From Thiobacillus sp. (GTDB lineage: Bacteria > Pseudomonadota > Gammaproteobacteria > Burkholderiales > Thiobacillaceae), in assembly GCA_024710445.1 (NCBI GenBank), contig JANJUT010000077.1:1-9758 (forward strand): a stretch of 9,758 nucleotides of DNA, given 5' to 3'. This document shows positions 7,518 through 9,758 of this stretch, piece by piece (within the stretch, counting starts at the first letter, position 1; each line of letters begins with the position of its first letter). A program made the position numbers and the translations under genes. The notes beneath the pieces were generated by a model. It was not told where the DNA came from, searched no databases, and saw only the letters and a program-made list of their open reading frames with translations.

Positions 7518-8311
7518 ACAGTGCCGCATTCGATCTGGAACTGCTCGGCTGGCCGCTGGTTGCCGGCCTGCTGGTGCTGTCCACCCACGTTCCATTGGGG
7601 CGGCGCGTGCTGGCGCGCGGAATTATTTTTCTCGACCTGGCCATTGCCCAGATCGCCGTCCTCGGGGTGATTGCGGCGCACGCCTTCGACCTGGCGCCGC
7701 AAGGCTGGCCGACCCAGTTGGCCGCTGCCGCTGCGGCACTGGCCGGAGCGGCAGGCCTCGCGCTATGCGAACGCCGCTGGCCCGAAATTCAGGAAGCGCT
7801 GATCGGCTCGGCCTTCGTGGTGGCCGCCAGCCTCAGCGTACTGTTGCTGGCGGGCGACCCGCACGGCGGCGAACACCTGTCGGAACTGCTGACCGGGCAG
7901 ATTCTGTGGGCCAACTCCATGCAGGTGGCCCAGATTGGCGCGCTTTACCTTGTATTGCTCGGGCTATGGGCATGGTATGGCAACCGGTCCGCAGGCGGGC
8001 TCGGCACATTCGGCTTTTATCTGATTTTTGCACTGGCCATTACCGCCTCGGTTCAACTGGTTGGCGTCTACCTGGTGTTTGCCAGCCTGATTCTGCCCGC
8101 GCTGGCAGTGCGGCATCTCTCACCCCGTCTGGGCATGCTGGTCGGCTGGGCACTCGGCGCTCTGGCCTATGCAGCCGGCCTGGCGACATCGGCATGGTTC
8201 GACTGGCCTGCCGGACCCGCCATAGTCATTGCACTTGCCCTCTTTTCCCTGGTTTCCGGAAACGCATTACGGTTGCTGCAATCAAGCGACAGCGCTAGTA
8301 TCCGACCCTGA
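7514..8311 (+). CDS. ABC-3 family metal transporter permease (ZnuB-like)
   Basis: This inner-membrane permease has 265 residues and very high Leu/Ala/Val content, with about seven to eight membrane helices. It carries ABC-3 landmarks: a first helix, then GRRVLARGIIFLDLAIAQIA; the GEHLSELLTGQILWA segment in the middle; and QLVGVYLVFASLILPALAV near residue 190, where family members have VGxxLVxAxLIxPA. The length is normal for ZnuB/MntB. It takes over metal from the preceding binding protein and needs an ATPase, which is not encoded in this window. ATG 7514 overlaps the stop of the binding-protein gene. An open frame continues upstream to 7388, but that part overlaps the binding-protein gene and lacks family features. 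Confidence 0.92.
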   Translation: MNSAAFDLELLGWPLVAGLLVLSTHVPLGRRVLARGIIFLDLAIAQIAVLGVIAAHAFDLAPQGWPTQLAAAAAALAGAAGLALCERRWPEIQEALIGSAFVVAASLSVLLLAGDPHGGEHLSELLTGQILWANSMQVAQIGALYLVLLGLWAWYGNRSAGGLGTFGFYLIFALAITASVQLVGVYLVFASLILPALAVRHLSPRLGMLVGWALGALAYAAGLATSAWFDWPAGPAIVIALALFSLVSGNALRLLQSSDSASIRP

Positions 8312-8339
8312 GCCTTCTATCAGACAGACCTTATATTCA

Positions 8340-9452
8340 GTGGCACTTCCGTTTTTCAGAAAAGGCAAGGACAAACCCCCCAGCCCCGCTCAACAGCCAG
8401 CGAAGGCTGCGGCTGACGACGCCCCCATCACCGAAACCCTGTTGACCATGGACATGGGGGCCAGTGGCATCGTGGTGGAAGAGACCAGTGGTGCGCCCCA
8501 GTCACAGGTGGATGAGGCAGCCATCCTGTATGCCAGCGGCCAGGCCGACATGGCGGAAAATATACTAAAAGGGGTCGTGGCCACGGGTGATCGTCGTGCC
8601 TGGCATATGCTGTTCGACCTGTATTGCATCCAGAATCGCGAAAAGGAATTTGAACAGCTGGCGCTGGATTACGCAGTGCGCTTTGAAACTTCGCCGCCGA
8701 TCTGGCAACGCACCAACGGCAACGGGGCAGCCAAATCTCAGCAAGCGCAAACGACCAGCCTGGAACTCCCGGGTCTGCTCGACAAAAAAGCAACCGCGGC
8801 ACTGCGCGAAGGTCTTGCCGAGGTGGATAAAAAGGCCACGGTACGGATCGATTTTTCCCGCATCGAAATGGTCGATGAATCAGGCGCCAGTGAATGCGCG
8901 CAGATCCTGAGCGCGGCGCGCAAGGCCAAACGAAAATTACAGGTCAGCGGGGTGGATCGCCTGACCGCATTGCTGCAGGATCTCAACCGTGCCACCCACA
9001 GCCGGGCCGTGCACTGGCTGCTGTTGCTGGAACTCTATCAAACGCTGGGGCAACAGGAAGCTTTCGAAGACCTGGCGGTGGATTACGCGGTGCGCTTTGA
9101 AATGTCGCCGCCTTCCTGGAGCGAAGTGCAGGCGGCAGAAGTGGTGAAAGCCGAACCAGCCGCCCCCCGCGACGATGCCCTGCAATTAAGCGGCGAAATC
9201 ACCCCAAGCAACGACAGCGCCTTGCAGCAATTGAGCAGCTATGCCGCCACCCACAATGAAGTGCTGGTCGATCTCAGCCAGGTCACCCGGGTGGACTATG
9301 GCAGTGTCAGCCAGTTCATCAGCGTTCTGATGCAATGCCTCGGCAGCGGCAAGCCCATCACCCTGCGTGGTCACAATGCCCTGATCCACGAACTTTTTCG
9401 CGTCATGGGCATCGATCAGCTGGCGCAACTCACGCCACGTCACCCCGTCTAG
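8340..9452 (+). CDS. Tandem STAS-domain protein with duplicated helical module
   Basis: A soluble protein of about 370 residues with an internal duplication. After a Pro/Ala-rich, charged N-terminus come a helical module (about 60-122) ending in LALDYAVRFETSPPIW and a first STAS domain (about 141-215). A second helical module (about 218-256) ends in LAVDYAVRFEMSPPSW, and a second STAS domain follows (about 281-368). The first STAS domain has VDESGAS (S181), matching the position of the phosphorylated Ser in SpoIIAA-type anti-anti-sigma factors. The second has VDYGSVS and lacks the SG pair. STAS domains usually work in partner-switching or scaffolding; the role here is unknown. The start is chosen as GTG 8340 because the upstream frame runs into the permease gene; no good ribosome site is visible, and ATG 8449 is an alternative. 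The gap to the permease gene is 28 bases, so co-transcription is possible. Confidence 0.82.
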   Translation: MALPFFRKGKDKPPSPAQQPAKAAADDAPITETLLTMDMGASGIVVEETSGAPQSQVDEAAILYASGQADMAENILKGVVATGDRRAWHMLFDLYCIQNREKEFEQLALDYAVRFETSPPIWQRTNGNGAAKSQQAQTTSLELPGLLDKKATAALREGLAEVDKKATVRIDFSRIEMVDESGASECAQILSAARKAKRKLQVSGVDRLTALLQDLNRATHSRAVHWLLLLELYQTLGQQEAFEDLAVDYAVRFEMSPPSWSEVQAAEVVKAEPAAPRDDALQLSGEITPSNDSALQQLSSYAATHNEVLVDLSQVTRVDYGSVSQFISVLMQCLGSGKPITLRGHNALIHELFRVMGIDQLAQLTPRHPV

Positions 9453-9479
9453 GATTCGTGCGGCATCGCCTGCCCGGGC

Positions 9480-9515
9480 GGTTTGGCAAAAGTCCTTCTG
9501 TGCCTCATTTATAAT
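9480..9515 (+). promoter_or_regulatory. Probable sigma-32 heat-shock promoter of hslV, overlapping a TATAAT box
   Basis: GGTTTGGCA (9480-9488) resembles the sigma-32 -35 element GGCTTGAAA (6 of 9). After a 14-base spacer, CCTCATTTA (9503-9511) matches CCCCATNTA at 8 of 9 positions counting N. Spacing and position fit, and hslVU is a known heat-shock operon in E. coli. A perfect TATAAT (9510-9515) overlaps the -10; the best sigma-70 -35 (TTGGCA, 9483-9488) is 21 bases away, longer than ideal. Transcription from either would start within a few bases of the ATG at 9522. Confidence 0.55.
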
Positions 9516-9521
9516 CTCCTC

Positions 9522-9758
9522 ATGGAACAATATCGCGGCACCACCATTCTGTCCGTCCGGCGCGGCGCGGACGTTGCCCTCGGCGGCGACGGCCAGGTCA
9601 CGCTCGGCAACATTGTCATCAAATCCACTGCCCGCAAGGTACGACGGCTGTATCAGGAAAAAGTCCTGGCTGGGTTTGCCGGCGGCACGGCTGACGCTTT
9701 CACCCTGTTCGAGCGCTTCGAGGCCAAACTCGAAAAACATTCGGGTCATCTGCTGCGC
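9522..9758 (+). CDS. hslV: HslV (ClpQ), peptidase subunit of the HslUV protease (partial, C-terminus beyond right edge)
   Basis: The first 79 residues of the ATP-dependent HslUV protease core, which forms two stacked hexameric rings and works with the HslU unfoldase in the cytoplasm. After the short propeptide MEQYRG comes the catalytic N-terminal threonine T7 in TTILSVRRG, exposed on processing. The family signatures [21 protein letters not shown] and [18 protein letters not shown] follow. The full protein would be about 175-180 residues; hslU is expected just downstream. The start is fixed by the propeptide, but no Shine-Dalgarno sequence precedes it (CTCCT instead of AGGAG). The gene is separated from the STAS-protein gene by 69 bases carrying its own promoter. 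Confidence 0.97.
   Translation, partial: MEQYRGTTILSVRRGADVALGGDGQVTLGNIVIKSTARKVRRLYQEKVLAGFAGGTADAFTLFERFEAKLEKHSGHLLR

Noticed and set aside
8332..8337. TATATT as a -10 box before the STAS-protein gene
   Set aside because: No matching -35 is present and the transcript would begin past the GTG start; more likely chance AT-rich sequence in a short gap.
9466..9484. Short hairpin (ATCGCC / GGCGGT) after the STAS-protein gene as a terminator
   Set aside because: The stem is about 6 base pairs with a wobble pair and is followed by only three T residues, too weak to call.

Overview
The window reads as a piece of GC-rich proteobacterial chromosome, most likely a betaproteobacterium. This is judged from codon and base use, an HslV of proteobacterial type, and the gene neighbourhood. 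It is an inference without database support. The sequence is densely coding; the longest gap is about 155 bases, and I see no RNA genes, insertion sequences, CRISPR arrays or phage genes.

Left part, minus strand (1-2898): a two-gene tripartite efflux operon. A lipoprotein membrane fusion protein is followed, with a 4-base ATGA overlap, by an RND (HAE1-type) inner-membrane pump that runs off the left edge. No outer-membrane factor or regulator gene is visible.

Centre, plus strand (3054-8311): a run of genes that together look like a zinc-starvation cassette. It begins with a DksA paralogue that has lost three of the four zinc-finger cysteines (DksA2 type). Next come a COG0523/CobW-family GTPase with its CxCC metal motif, YidD, and a small exported protein with His and CxxC motifs. 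The run ends with an outer-membrane beta-barrel protein carrying an N-terminal coiled coil, then a ZnuA-type substrate-binding protein and a ZnuB-type ABC permease. cobW/yidD and znuA/znuB are coupled by ATGA overlaps. The ABC ATPase is not in the window. The inferred logic is that the porin-like protein and ABC components bring zinc in, the CobW GTPase delivers scarce metal to client proteins, and the zinc-independent DksA replaces a zinc-requiring one. I could not find a convincing Zur box.

Right part, plus strand (8340-9758): a protein built from two tandem copies of a helical module plus a STAS domain, then the start of hslV (the ClpQ peptidase subunit), which runs off the right edge. A heat-shock sigma-32-like promoter, overlapping a perfect TATAAT, lies directly before hslV.
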